The notes below the pieces were generated by a model, which worked only from the letters and a program-made list of their open reading frames with translations, was not told the origin of the DNA and made no database searches. From contig NZ_CP129236.1 in the NCBI RefSeq assembly GCF_030413615.1, forward strand, positions 1,224,001 through 1,288,000: a stretch of DNA of 64,000 nt, read 5' to 3'. The first letter of the stretch is position 1. Each line of letters opens with the position of its first letter. Both the position numbers and the translations under genes were made by a program. This document shows positions 37,466 through 45,663 of this stretch, one piece after another. Origin of the DNA: Planococcus shixiaomingii. GTDB taxonomy: Bacteria; Bacillota; Bacilli; Bacillales_A; Planococcaceae.

Positions 37466-38965
37466 ATGACTGAAAATAAAAAAGTTTTAATTATCGGGGG
37501 AGGACTTGGGGGCATATCCGCCGCCATTTCTCTTGCGCAACGCGGCTATAAAGTTTCCTTGTTCGAAAAAAACGACCATATCGGCGGGAAATTGAACCGG
37601 CTTGAACAGGATGGTTTCGGTTTTGACCTTGGTCCTTCGATTTTGACGATGCCGAAAGTTTTCGCTAAATTATTTGCGGACAGTGGAAAACGGATGGAGG
37701 ACTATGTGCCGATCACTCGGCTGGATCACCAATGGCGTTCTTTTTTTCCGGATGGAAACGTTATTGACTTGTATGAGGATTTGAATGAAATGGGCGAGAA
37801 GAATCCGTCATTGAGCAAACGGGATATGCGCGAATATGCAAATCTGCTGAAATACTCCAAAAAGCTGTACGATATGACCGAAAAAGGCTACTTCAATGAG
37901 GGACTGGACAGCGCCAAAGAGCTCGGGAAGTACCACGGAGCGTTTGAATCCTTCAAAGGTTTCGATCTTTTTTCGACTGTACATAGTGCCATTGATAAAC
38001 GGATCAGCAATAAGCAATTGAAGGATATGCTTTCCTACTTCACTAAATATGTCGGTTCTTCCCCTTACGATGCGCCGGCCGTTCTGAATATGATGCACTA
38101 CATGCAGCATGACCAAGGCGCCTGGTATGTGCCCGGCGGGATGAACCGGCTTGCGGACGCATTGGTGCGGCTGGCTGAAGAAATAGGCGTCCATATTTAT
38201 ACGGGAGTGGGGGTCGTGCGCCTTTACAAAGAAAAAGGCAAGATTACTGGCGCGCTGTTGGAAGACGGAGCAAAGGTAGCTGCGGATTACTACATCTCCA
38301 ATATGGAAGTCATTCCGTTTTATGAGAAGCTTCTGGATGAAAAGAAGCCTTACGTTGAAAAGCTGAAGAAGAAATTTGAACCAGCCAGTTCCGGGCTCGT
38401 GATGCATCTGGGCGTCAAAAAAACGTATCCGCAGCTGCGGCACCATAATTTCTTCTTTGCGGAAGATATGAAAAAACAGATGCAGACGATTTTCCACAAA
38501 CATGAACTGCCGGATGATCCGGTCATTTATTTGGTGAATGTGAATAAAACCGACCCGGCCCAGGCGCCGCCCGGACATGAAAATATTAAAGTGCTTCCGC
38601 ACATTCCTTATATCCAGGACAAACCTTTCACGAAGCAGGAGTATGACTGCTTTGCAGAGAAAGTATTGATCAAATTGGAACGGATGGGTCTGGTCGGTTT
38701 GCGGGAAAACATCGTGACGAAGGACATCTGGACGCCTGATGATATTCAAAAAGTCTACGGCTCCGACCGCGGCGCAATTTACGGTACATTGTCGGACCGC
38801 AACGTAAACAAAGGCTTCAAGCACCCAAAACAGAGCGACCGATACGATAATCTCTATTTTGTCGGTGGAACGGTGAACCCGGGCGGCGGTATGCCGATGG
38901 TCACCTTGAGCGGTCAGCAAGTCGGAAGAAAAATTGTTGAACGGGATAAGGCTTTAAGAAAATAA
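37466..38965 (+). CDS. crtP: diaponeurosporene oxidase, CrtP/CrtNb type
   Basis: The 499-residue FAD enzyme begins KVLIIGGGLGGISAA and matches Staphylococcus aureus CrtP throughout by recall (FGFDLGPSILTMP, FFPDG near residue 95, YVGSSPYDAPAVL, NPGGGMPMVTLSGQQV). CrtP oxidises the terminal methyl of 4,4'-diaponeurosporene toward the aldehyde/acid in staphyloxanthin-type C30 pathways. The ATG at 37466 is chosen because family proteins start there; GGAAGG is about 11 bases upstream. The longer frame from 37415 would add a poor extension. It is separated from crtN by about 370 bases containing a structured repeat. Confidence 0.9.
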   Translation: MTENKKVLIIGGGLGGISAAISLAQRGYKVSLFEKNDHIGGKLNRLEQDGFGFDLGPSILTMPKVFAKLFADSGKRMEDYVPITRLDHQWRSFFPDGNVIDLYEDLNEMGEKNPSLSKRDMREYANLLKYSKKLYDMTEKGYFNEGLDSAKELGKYHGAFESFKGFDLFSTVHSAIDKRISNKQLKDMLSYFTKYVGSSPYDAPAVLNMMHYMQHDQGAWYVPGGMNRLADALVRLAEEIGVHIYTGVGVVRLYKEKGKITGALLEDGAKVAADYYISNMEVIPFYEKLLDEKKPYVEKLKKKFEPASSGLVMHLGVKKTYPQLRHHNFFFAEDMKKQMQTIFHKHELPDDPVIYLVNVNKTDPAQAPPGHENIKVLPHIPYIQDKPFTKQEYDCFAEKVLIKLERMGLVGLRENIVTKDIWTPDDIQKVYGSDRGAIYGTLSDRNVNKGFKHPKQSDRYDNLYFVGGTVNPGGGMPMVTLSGQQVGRKIVERDKALRK

Positions 38966-39145
38966 CAGGCGATTTCTAAATAGAGAATCCATAATTGTTG
39001 CGAAAAGAGTCTGAAATTAAAACCATTATTCAAAAAACCTTTCTAAAAAAGATATTGCTTCAATCAACCATTATTTTTATAGCGATTTTCTGGATAAGAA
39101 GTTCCTGGAAAGTTAAGCTCTCTTTAGGTTCTTTCCTGTTATCAA

Positions 39146-39264
39146 GATATGGAGCAAAACAGCGGAGACTCCCGCGGGACAGCGCAGTGCCGAAATCCAC
39201 TCGGGCATAAGCCCGAGTTAGTTCGGTGCAAGCCCGCAGGAAAGCGCAGCTGTTTGCGGAATAT
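39146..39264 (+). repeat. structured intergenic repeat, family 1, copy B
   Basis: The outer AACAGC...GCTGTT frame encloses a perfect ACTCGGGC-ATAA-GCCCGAGT hairpin within a GTGCCGAA/TTCGGTGC stem. It ends TTTGCGGAATATC like copies A and C. It sits between crtP and crtN and could affect read-through between them. Confidence 0.88.
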
Positions 39265-39332
39265 CGGTTACGTAAACATAAGAGAACAGTTTCATTAACA
39301 CCATCGTATCCAATGAAAGGAGGGGAATTCAT

Positions 39333-40859
39333 GTGAAAAAGAAAGTGATCGTGATCGGTGCAGGGGTGGCCGGTCTGGCAAGCGCCATCAGACTTCAGAA
39401 TACCGGCTACCAGGTAGCGTTATACGAAAAAGAATCTACTCCCGGCGGAAAGATGAACCGGGTTGAAGTCGATGGCTATAAATTCGATTTGGGTCCGAGT
39501 ATTGTCATGATGCCGGAAGTATATCAGGAACTATTCGAGCTGTGCGGCCGCAACCCCGATGATTATATTCCGATGGAAAAACTGGATCCGATGTACCGGG
39601 CTTATTTCACGGACCGGCCCACCGAGCCTATCGATATGTCCTCTGACCTTCCACAGCTGACAAAAACGCTTGATTCGATCAGTCCGTCAGATACAGGTGG
39701 ATTCTTTCAGTATCTTCATGAGGCGCACAAGCTTTTTGCGTATGCACGTTATGATATTTTGCAGAAGCCTTTCCGCAGACACCGGGATTTCTATAATCAG
39801 GCCATAACGAAGCGGAGTTCGAAAATACGGGTGTTGGACACAGCCGACCAATTTATCGGCCGCTACATCAAAAACGAGCGGTTAAAGCAGATCATCAGTT
39901 TTCAAACGCTTTACATAGGCATTTCCCCGTATAAGAGCCCATCGTTTTATACTATGATTCCGATGCTCCAGTTTCTATACGGCGTCTGGTTCATTAAAGG
40001 CGGCATGTACACAATGGCGTCTTCGATGGAAAGGCTCTTCAAAGAACTTGGAGGTGAAATTTTCTATAATCAGACGGTGCAGGAAATCTGCATCGACAAT
40101 AAAAAAGCCACCGGAATCGTTGTAAACGGCGAGAAGGTTTCTGCAGACTTCGTGATGTGCAATGCGGACTTTCCGTATGCCATGAAAAACCTGGTCAAAG
40201 AACCGGCGGCTAAAGGAAAGTTTACCGACAAAAAAATCGACAATATGAAATACACCTGTTCTTGTTTTTTATTGTACTTGGGCATGGACAGAAAATATAC
40301 GGAAGTGAAACATGTTCATAACTTCATTTTCAATGAAAAGCTGGACAAAAACTTGGCGGACATTTTCTCTGGAAAAAAACTGACGGATGCTTCTTTCTAT
40401 GTTTATCTTGCTTCGAAAATGGATCCAACTCTTGCGCCCGATGGAAAAGATGGCTTGTATATTTTAATGCCGGTTTCAAATGTTGAGACAGCCCTTTACG
40501 ACTGGAACGATGAAACGATCGCGTATTACCGCGGCTACATTTTGAATGAGTTGAAAAAGATTCCGGGATTTGAGCACGTTGAAGAGGAAATTGTTGCGGA
40601 AACGTGCATCACGCCAGTGGATTTCGAAACGAAGTTCAATGCCTATAAAGGAGCCGCTTTCGGCCTGCAGCCGACGTTAAGTCAAAGCAACCACTTGCGG
40701 CCGCAAAGCAAGGCGACGCACTGTTCGAATTTGTATTTTACCGGAAGCAGCACACACCCGGGAGCAGGGGTCCCGATTGTGCTTTTATCCGCAAAGATTG
40801 CCGCGCAGGAACTGATAGATGACGATCAAGCGATCATTTCTACAGCTCACACCACTTAA
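39333..40859 (+). CDS. crtN: dehydrosqualene (4,4'-diapophytoene) desaturase
   Basis: CrtN makes the yellow C30 chromophore 4,4'-diaponeurosporene from dehydrosqualene. The 508-residue FAD protein begins VIVIGAGVAGLASAI and shares with S. aureus CrtN the segments FDLGPSIVMMPEVY, FQTLYIGISPYKSPS, FIKGGMY and STHPGAGVPIVL. The start is the GTG at 39333 after AAAGGAGGGG; an ATG two bases earlier runs straight into TGA. The partner dehydrosqualene synthase (crtM) is not in the window. It is followed by a glycosyltransferase 41 bases downstream. Confidence 0.93.
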   Translation: MKKKVIVIGAGVAGLASAIRLQNTGYQVALYEKESTPGGKMNRVEVDGYKFDLGPSIVMMPEVYQELFELCGRNPDDYIPMEKLDPMYRAYFTDRPTEPIDMSSDLPQLTKTLDSISPSDTGGFFQYLHEAHKLFAYARYDILQKPFRRHRDFYNQAITKRSSKIRVLDTADQFIGRYIKNERLKQIISFQTLYIGISPYKSPSFYTMIPMLQFLYGVWFIKGGMYTMASSMERLFKELGGEIFYNQTVQEICIDNKKATGIVVNGEKVSADFVMCNADFPYAMKNLVKEPAAKGKFTDKKIDNMKYTCSCFLLYLGMDRKYTEVKHVHNFIFNEKLDKNLADIFSGKKLTDASFYVYLASKMDPTLAPDGKDGLYILMPVSNVETALYDWNDETIAYYRGYILNELKKIPGFEHVEEEIVAETCITPVDFETKFNAYKGAAFGLQPTLSQSNHLRPQSKATHCSNLYFTGSSTHPGAGVPIVLLSAKIAAQELIDDDQAIISTAHTT

Positions 40860-40900
40860 ACTGCCAGCGACAGCCTAATTTATTCTAAGGAGGTATTCTA

Positions 40901-42019
40901 TTGGCAGCTTCAGATATTATTAATCTCACAGTCGGTTTTGTTGCAGTCGGGGTCGGCTTCCTCATGTTCAAATCGTTGCCAAGGCCAAAGCCAAAGCCGC
41001 GTGACGAATCAGATGTGCCATTTCTGTCGGTCATTATTCCCGCTAGAAATGAAAGCGCACGGATTACACCGTTATTGGAGTCATTAAGAGAGCAAAATCA
41101 TCGCTCATTTGAAATATTGGTGGTTGATGATGATTCAATTGACAACACAGCAGCAGTCGCGGAAAGTTTAGGGGCGAAGGTTCTTCAGAAGAAGGCAGAG
41201 CAGCAGGGGGCAGGAAAATCGGCGGCCTGCTGGTACGGCGCCACTCAAGCAAAAGGGGAATGGCTCTTGTTCTTGGATGCGGATACTTACTTCACGAACA
41301 GGGACGGCGTCCGGAATTTGCTTCTTTCTTACAAAGAAAAAGGCGCAAAGGGAATTCTGGCATTGCAGCCGTTCCATACGGTCCGAAGGCTGTATGAAAA
41401 TCTCTCTGCCGTATTCAACGTGATCGTGATTGTCGGAATGAATGTATTTACTGTTTGGGGAGATCGGTTCCAAACGGCCGGCTCGTTCGGTCCATGTATA
41501 TTAAGCAATAAAGAAGACTATTTTTTATCAGGAGGCCATAAAAAAATCGAAGGCGCTCTTATGGATGATTTGGCGCTGGGTGAGGCGTTTCTCGAAAAAA
41601 ATCTTCCCGTTCACTGCCTCGGAGGTAAAGGGATCATCTCGTTCCGAATGTACCCGGAAGGCCTCCAAAGCTTGATCGAAGGCTGGTGCAAAAGCTTTGC
41701 CATCGGTTCAAAGTCTACCCATCCCTTTGTTATGGCGATGACGATCATCTGGATTGCCGGCAGCTTCATCAGTGCCAATGCCTTAATTTCCGCCATCTCC
41801 TCAGCTGATGCTGCTGCGATAACTAGTAGTGGTCTATTGTATGGAATTTATGCGATTCAAACTGGATTGTTCGCGCGCAGAGCCGGTAATTTCCCTTGGT
41901 TCATTTTCTTGTTCCATCCCGTTCTGTTTTTATTTTTTATCGGACTCTTTATGTACTCCTTGTTCCGGGTGAATGTTCTGCACACGGTGACTTGGAAGGG
42001 ACGAAAGATAAACGTCTGA
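40901..42019 (+). CDS. crtQ: family 2 glycosyltransferase, CrtQ-like (diaponeurosporenoate glycosyltransferase)
   Basis: The 372-residue protein has an N-terminal membrane segment (about 7-25), a GT-A domain (45-270) with SVIIPARNES, VVDDDSID, the DXD-like FLDADTYF, and three membrane segments in the C-terminal quarter. S. aureus CrtQ has the same layout and adds glucose to 4,4'-diaponeurosporenoate; position after crtP and crtN supports that role. The start is the TTG at 40901 with AAGGAGG seven bases upstream. No crtO-type acyltransferase or aldehyde dehydrogenase is nearby, so the end product cannot be named. Confidence 0.85.
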   Translation: MAASDIINLTVGFVAVGVGFLMFKSLPRPKPKPRDESDVPFLSVIIPARNESARITPLLESLREQNHRSFEILVVDDDSIDNTAAVAESLGAKVLQKKAEQQGAGKSAACWYGATQAKGEWLLFLDADTYFTNRDGVRNLLLSYKEKGAKGILALQPFHTVRRLYENLSAVFNVIVIVGMNVFTVWGDRFQTAGSFGPCILSNKEDYFLSGGHKKIEGALMDDLALGEAFLEKNLPVHCLGGKGIISFRMYPEGLQSLIEGWCKSFAIGSKSTHPFVMAMTIIWIAGSFISANALISAISSADAAAITSSGLLYGIYAIQTGLFARRAGNFPWFIFLFHPVLFLFFIGLFMYSLFRVNVLHTVTWKGRKINV

Positions 42020-42083
42020 GCGAAGGGATGGTTTAGCATAGGGAATGAAAGTTTATGCTGGTATAACTGAACTTCTTACAGGA

Positions 42084-42099
42084 GCGGTTTAACTCTCGC
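42084..42099 (+). repeat. att-like site 3: very decayed ssrA T-arm remnant
   Basis: GCGGTTTAACTCTCGC resembles the ssrA T arm (GCGGGTTCGACTCCCGC) allowing several changes. On its own it would be weak, but the same terminator as at the other two sites lies 12 bases downstream. Confidence 0.45.
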
Positions 42100-42110
42100 A
42101 AACCCGTTGT

Positions 42111-42150
42111 AAAAACGCCAAAACCTAATTAAAAGGTTTTGGCGTTTTTG
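42111..42150 (+). terminator. terminator T3, third copy of the ssrA-type terminator
   Basis: AAAACGCCAAAACCT pairs perfectly with AGGTTTTGGCGTTTT. Downstream, TTTTTGAAGTAATTG parallels TTTTTGATGTAATAA after T2. It ends the crt transcript. Confidence 0.85.
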
Positions 42151-42273
42151 TCTTTTTGAAGTAATTGTTGAGTTCCTCTGCGGCTGTATGCATCAATCAA
42201 TTAAAGCTGATTTTAAAAGTCTCTATGCTCCCGCATCAAGAAAACAGAACTTCCAAAAAGCAGGAACTGCAGC

Positions 42274-43065
42274 TTATTTAACTTTCGTTAAGGGATTGTT
42301 TAAGTATGCCAGCACTTGCTGCACAGTCGAGAAAGTTAGAAGAGACTGATCCTGCCCTTTGATTCTGGAAATATCCATTGCAGTTGCGGGTGTAATGCCA
42401 GAGATATAAAGCATACATCCCATAAGCCGCAATACATGCTGGATCATCAATAGGTTGTCGTATAAGAAGTTTTCTCTCCATATAACTCCTGTGACGTCGA
42501 TAATGACATGAACGGTTGATGTTTGTTGCACAAACTCGCTCAATTTATTCGTTAAAATACGGAAACGTCTATTGTCCATTTTGCCGACCAATGCAACGGC
42601 TCCTAAGCCCTCATGAAGCGGGAGGATGGGCAAAAGCAGTTGATTGATTTCTTCTTCTTGTTCATCCAGTAAAAGGCGTTGATGGATCTCATTGGTGATG
42701 TCTGTTTGGGTGCCGATGAAATAGAGGTGTTCCTCGATGACAATCGGTTCAATGTTTAATCGGTTCCAGAAGGGGAGGCCGTCTTTTCGATAATTTTGAA
42801 GTGTAACAGTCGTTTTCTCTTTATTCGCAATACCGTTTCTTAGTTGGTCAACGGTTTCAGAATTGGTATCGGGTCCTTGTAGGAAGCGGCAATTCTGGCC
42901 AATGATTTCTTCGCTTGAGTAGCCAGTCAGTTGTTGAAAGGTTTGGTTTGAATAAATAATGGGATTATCTTCTCGTTGAGGATCGGTTACTACTGCGGCC
43001 ACTTGGCTGCCATTAAGCATAGCTTCTAGTATGGCAAACTGAGTTTTACTACTTAAATGTTCCAT
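42274..43065 (-). CDS. ytvA: blue-light photoreceptor, LOV-STAS (YtvA family)
   Basis: The 263-residue protein has an N-terminal LOV domain with the flavin-binding GQNCRFLQ motif including the photoactive cysteine (C59), a J-alpha-like linker (TNEIHQRLLLDEQEEEINQ), and a C-terminal STAS domain (about 150-258). In B. subtilis YtvA joins the stressosome and turns blue light into SigB activation. The ATG at 43065 is preferred over a TTG five codons earlier because GGAG lies nine bases upstream. It faces the carotenoid genes convergently, a functionally suggestive neighbour. Confidence 0.92.
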   Translation of the reverse strand: MEHLSSKTQFAILEAMLNGSQVAAVVTDPQREDNPIIYSNQTFQQLTGYSSEEIIGQNCRFLQGPDTNSETVDQLRNGIANKEKTTVTLQNYRKDGLPFWNRLNIEPIVIEEHLYFIGTQTDITNEIHQRLLLDEQEEEINQLLLPILPLHEGLGAVALVGKMDNRRFRILTNKLSEFVQQTSTVHVIIDVTGVIWRENFLYDNLLMIQHVLRLMGCMLYISGITPATAMDISRIKGQDQSLLTFSTVQQVLAYLNNPLTKVK

Positions 43066-43340
43066 GAAATTGAACTCCAATCTTTTTATGAAGGAATAGT
43101 ATATACCTTGGATATGGGAAAAAATGAGTGATAAATTACTAAAGAAGCTGTCGTGAGGTGAAGTTGGAGAAAAGCAGGAACTTTGAGAGCCAGTTTTACT
43201 ATCTCTATTTCTAACCCTATAATATATAGGTTTTTGCGGTCAAGATTAAACCCTTCTAAATAGGTCAGATTTTTCTCTGCTTGAAAGATGTATTTTATTA
43301 GATGACCTATGTTTTATATTTAATAGTATTTAAGCAATAT

Positions 43341-43397
43341 AAAAAAGCTGAACTTGTATCATAGGTGAATGACAGGCAAGTAGGAGTTCAGCTTTTC
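43341..43397 (-). terminator. terminator after the CHRD gene
   Basis: On the minus strand AAAAGCTGAACT pairs with AAGTTCAGCTTTT across a 28-base loop and is followed by Ts, just after the CHRD stop. The bases from 43066 to 43340 are AT-rich and show no gene. Confidence 0.75.
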
Positions 43398-43408
43398 AGG
43401 GAAATTAA

Positions 43409-43993
43409 CTATGCAGTTTTCTTATTGCTTCGGCCGATGAACAAGAGTCCACCTGTCACTGCGATAAGCATGCCAAGCATTGTGTAAAGAGGGCCATTGG
43501 ATGCTGTGGTCGGCATTTCGTCGCCCATCATAACTTGTCCACGAAGTTCTCCATCAGGATATTGCTCCGTATGAAGGTTTACGTAGATATTTCCATCCAC
43601 CATAGCTTTAGTGAACTCCTCCCAGTTCATATCCCCAGCTAAATCTTCTTCCGTCACCGTGCCAGTTGCCACTTCTCCGTTGTAATCCATCGGTTCGTCA
43701 TTTTCAAATAATGCCACTTCTACAGGACCGTTCTCACCAGGAGCTCCGCTGTGGAAATGTCCTGCCAACGTGTTCTCCAAATCATGAGCATTTACCGTGA
43801 ATTCTAAAGACATCCCATCTTCACTAAACTGGATATGCGCATCCCCTGTAGCGTTGCTTTCCACTTCCATGGGTTCTTGGTCTGGCGTCATTTGCGCCAT
43901 GAATTCCTGTCCTTCATGAGCAGCAAATACTGATCCAGCAAACCCTGCGACGGCCAACACTGTAGCTACCGGTAAAGACATCCATTTCTTCAT
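43409..43993 (-). CDS. secreted CHRD-domain protein with sortase sorting signal
   Basis: The 194-residue protein has a signal peptide (cleavage near VFA-A, residue 24), one CHRD domain (about 28-155, with GHFHSGAPGENGPVEVALF and NIYVNLHTEQYPDGELRGQV), and a C-terminal wall-sorting signal: MPTTAS (160-165), a hydrophobic stretch and RSNKKTA. The motif resembles the LPxTA/S type used by class D sortases; a class D sortase gene is immediately divergent. It should be attached to peptidoglycan. CHRD domains are of unknown biochemical role in bacteria. AAGGAGA precedes the ATG. Confidence 0.85.
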   Translation of the reverse strand: MKKWMSLPVATVLAVAGFAGSVFAAHEGQEFMAQMTPDQEPMEVESNATGDAHIQFSEDGMSLEFTVNAHDLENTLAGHFHSGAPGENGPVEVALFENDEPMDYNGEVATGTVTEEDLAGDMNWEEFTKAMVDGNIYVNLHTEQYPDGELRGQVMMGDEMPTTASNGPLYTMLGMLIAVTGGLLFIGRSNKKTA

Positions 43994-44023
43994 ATATCAA
44001 TCTCCTTCTTGCAAATTTCGCCA

Positions 44024-44046
44024 TTTGGCGATACCATATTATACAA
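44024..44046 (-). promoter_or_regulatory. CHRD promoter -10 and adjacent palindrome
   Basis: On the minus strand a perfect TATAAT is followed at once by the 12-base palindrome CGCCAAATGGCG, then the ribosome site. The palindrome in the leader may be an operator or a 5' hairpin. Confidence 0.5.
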
Positions 44047-44193
44047 CAAATAATTCTTAAATATGTGAAAAATCTGATAAAATGAATAATACAACCTGAC
44101 TGAAGACCTGAATTTTCCATTTAATAAAATACTGGGTCACGAATATAAAAGAAGAGGAAGCTTATTCTATTATGTTAGTGGGAGTGAAAGGCA

Positions 44194-44904
44194 TTGAGGA
44201 GAAAACTTGGAGTCATGCTCATCTTAATGGGGGTGTTGTTCGGAGGATGGAACGGCTATGTGTGGTTCTCTGAACTCTCTTCAGGCCGGGAGCCCATCGG
44301 TGAAAATGATATTGCAGTAACGGACGAAAGTGAAAACCTGGCAAGCGAAAGTATGGAGGTTTCGACGCTTTCCCAGGAAGAACCGCCGGTGAAAAAGCTA
44401 GAAGAGCCTCCCATTAAAAAAGCTGAAAAACCGAAAGAACCGAAAAAACCAAAAGAACCAAAACAGCGGGATTATAAGGAATATGAACGGGGAGAAAAAA
44501 TTGGCTGGCTGCTGATTCCTTCCCTCGATATGAAATACCCGATGTATTGGGGAACGGATGATGAAACATTAACCCAAGGGGTCGGTTACCATGCAGGGAA
44601 ATTCACCACACCTCCTGACGGAGAGCGCCACACAGTGTTATCCGGCCACCGGGATACCGTTTTCCAAGAACTTGGCGACTTAAAAGAAGGCGACAAAATG
44701 TACGTTCAATTCGAAGGCGTGCAGTACGAATATGAAATAAAACGGACTTGGGTAACGGATGCCGAAGACCGCACGGTGATTGTTAAAAAAGATGAACCGA
44801 TACTGACACTGACCACCTGTTATCCGTTTACGTTTATCGGAGCGGCTCCGGATCGCTATATTATTGAAGCTCCGCTTGTGAATATCACAAAAATGAAATC
44901 ATAA
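44194..44904 (+). CDS. class D sortase
   Basis: Sortases cut a sorting motif and join the protein to the wall. The 236-residue protein has an N-terminal membrane anchor (about 6-22), a long proline/lysine-rich spacer (EEPPVKKLEEPPIKKAEKP, 60-93) and a catalytic domain with H152 (LSGHRDTVF), C209 (TLTTCYPF) and R221 (APDRYI). The start is the TTG at 44194, with GGGAG nine bases upstream. It is divergent from the CHRD protein, its likely substrate. Class D rather than A is inferred from size, TLTTCYPF and the LPxTA-like partner. Confidence 0.9.
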   Translation: MRRKLGVMLILMGVLFGGWNGYVWFSELSSGREPIGENDIAVTDESENLASESMEVSTLSQEEPPVKKLEEPPIKKAEKPKEPKKPKEPKQRDYKEYERGEKIGWLLIPSLDMKYPMYWGTDDETLTQGVGYHAGKFTTPPDGERHTVLSGHRDTVFQELGDLKEGDKMYVQFEGVQYEYEIKRTWVTDAEDRTVIVKKDEPILTLTTCYPFTFIGAAPDRYIIEAPLVNITKMKS

Positions 44905-44936
44905 CGACTTGTTTTAAAACCTTGAGGAATAGGGGA

Positions 44937-44978
44937 CAAAACAACCCGCCAACTGCATGCCGTTGGCGGGTTGTTTTA
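44937..44978. terminator. bidirectional terminator between sortase and UspA genes
   Basis: AAAACAACCCGCCAAC pairs with GTTGGCGGGTTGTTTT around TGCATGCC, with T-rich ends on both strands, between convergent genes. Confidence 0.93.
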
Positions 44979-45013
44979 TTTAGTGTTAAGTTGCTGTGAA
45001 AGTAAGCTGGAAG

Positions 45014-45478
45014 CTACGCATTTGCCTCTGCATGTTCTTCCGTACGAACGACCAAAACGTCACAAGGGCTATTCCGAAGGATATAGTCGGTCACGCTGCC
45101 AATCAGAAACCGCTGAATGGCATTCAGTCCAGTTGCGCCACAAATAATCAAATCAGCTCCTAATTTTTTCGGGTATTCACGGGCGATTAAAGCTTTTGGA
45201 GAACCCGAAGCGATAATTGGATTTATATATTGGACTCCCGCCGCTTCCGCTTCTTTGCTGTAATTTCCGAGCAGCTCTTCTCCGAATAGGACAGCGTCCC
45301 GTTCAATTGCAGGATCGAACGCTGCTTCAACAGTGCTGTAGGTCGGCGAATCGATAACAAAAATAAGATTCAACGTCGCATTGTTGCGCTTGGCAATCTG
45401 AACCGATTTCTTATACGCGAATTCCGCTTCTTTTGAACCATCTACGGCTACAAGAATTTGTTTGTACGCTAACGTCAT
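45014..45478 (-). CDS. universal stress protein, UspA family
   Basis: The 154-residue protein has the Usp fold: ILVAVDGSKEAEFAYKKS at the start and the ATP-binding GATGLNAIQRFLIGSVTDYILRNS motif (G-2x-G-9x-G-S/T) near the end. It is cytoplasmic and probably dimeric; physiological targets are unknown. GGAGGG precedes the ATG. It is a single gene between the sortase terminator and a phosphotransferase gene. Confidence 0.93.
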   Translation of the reverse strand: MTLAYKQILVAVDGSKEAEFAYKKSVQIAKRNNATLNLIFVIDSPTYSTVEAAFDPAIERDAVLFGEELLGNYSKEAEAAGVQYINPIIASGSPKALIAREYPKKLGADLIICGATGLNAIQRFLIGSVTDYILRNSPCDVLVVRTEEHAEANA

Positions 45479-45663
45479 GATGATCCCTCCGGTCAGTAAT
45501 TTTAGTTATGAGGTATTTCTCTAACGGTGTATAGGAATCCTGCTTTTAATTTACGAAAATGAAAGTTACTAGAGTTCTATTAAGTGAATTTGTGAATATA
45601 TCCCATATATTCCCGGCCTTAGTTTACAATTAGTTAAAACCAGAAAAGAAGGCGGGAAGCAGG

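Noticed and set aside
37808..38920. 370-codon open frame antisense to crtP
   Set aside because: It lies wholly inside a well-supported gene, has no ribosome site, and its translation (many H, F, I, R, few small residues) looks like a codon shadow.
39060..39332. 90-codon antisense frame between crtP and crtN
   Set aside because: It is formed by repeat family 1 copy B; no ribosome site.
39331..39336. ATG as start of crtN
   Set aside because: ATG at 39331 is followed at once by TGA. The GTG at 39333 starts the real frame.
27525..42150. Active integrative element or prophage
   Set aside because: No integrase, recombinase, relaxase or phage gene is present; only boundary-like sequences remain.
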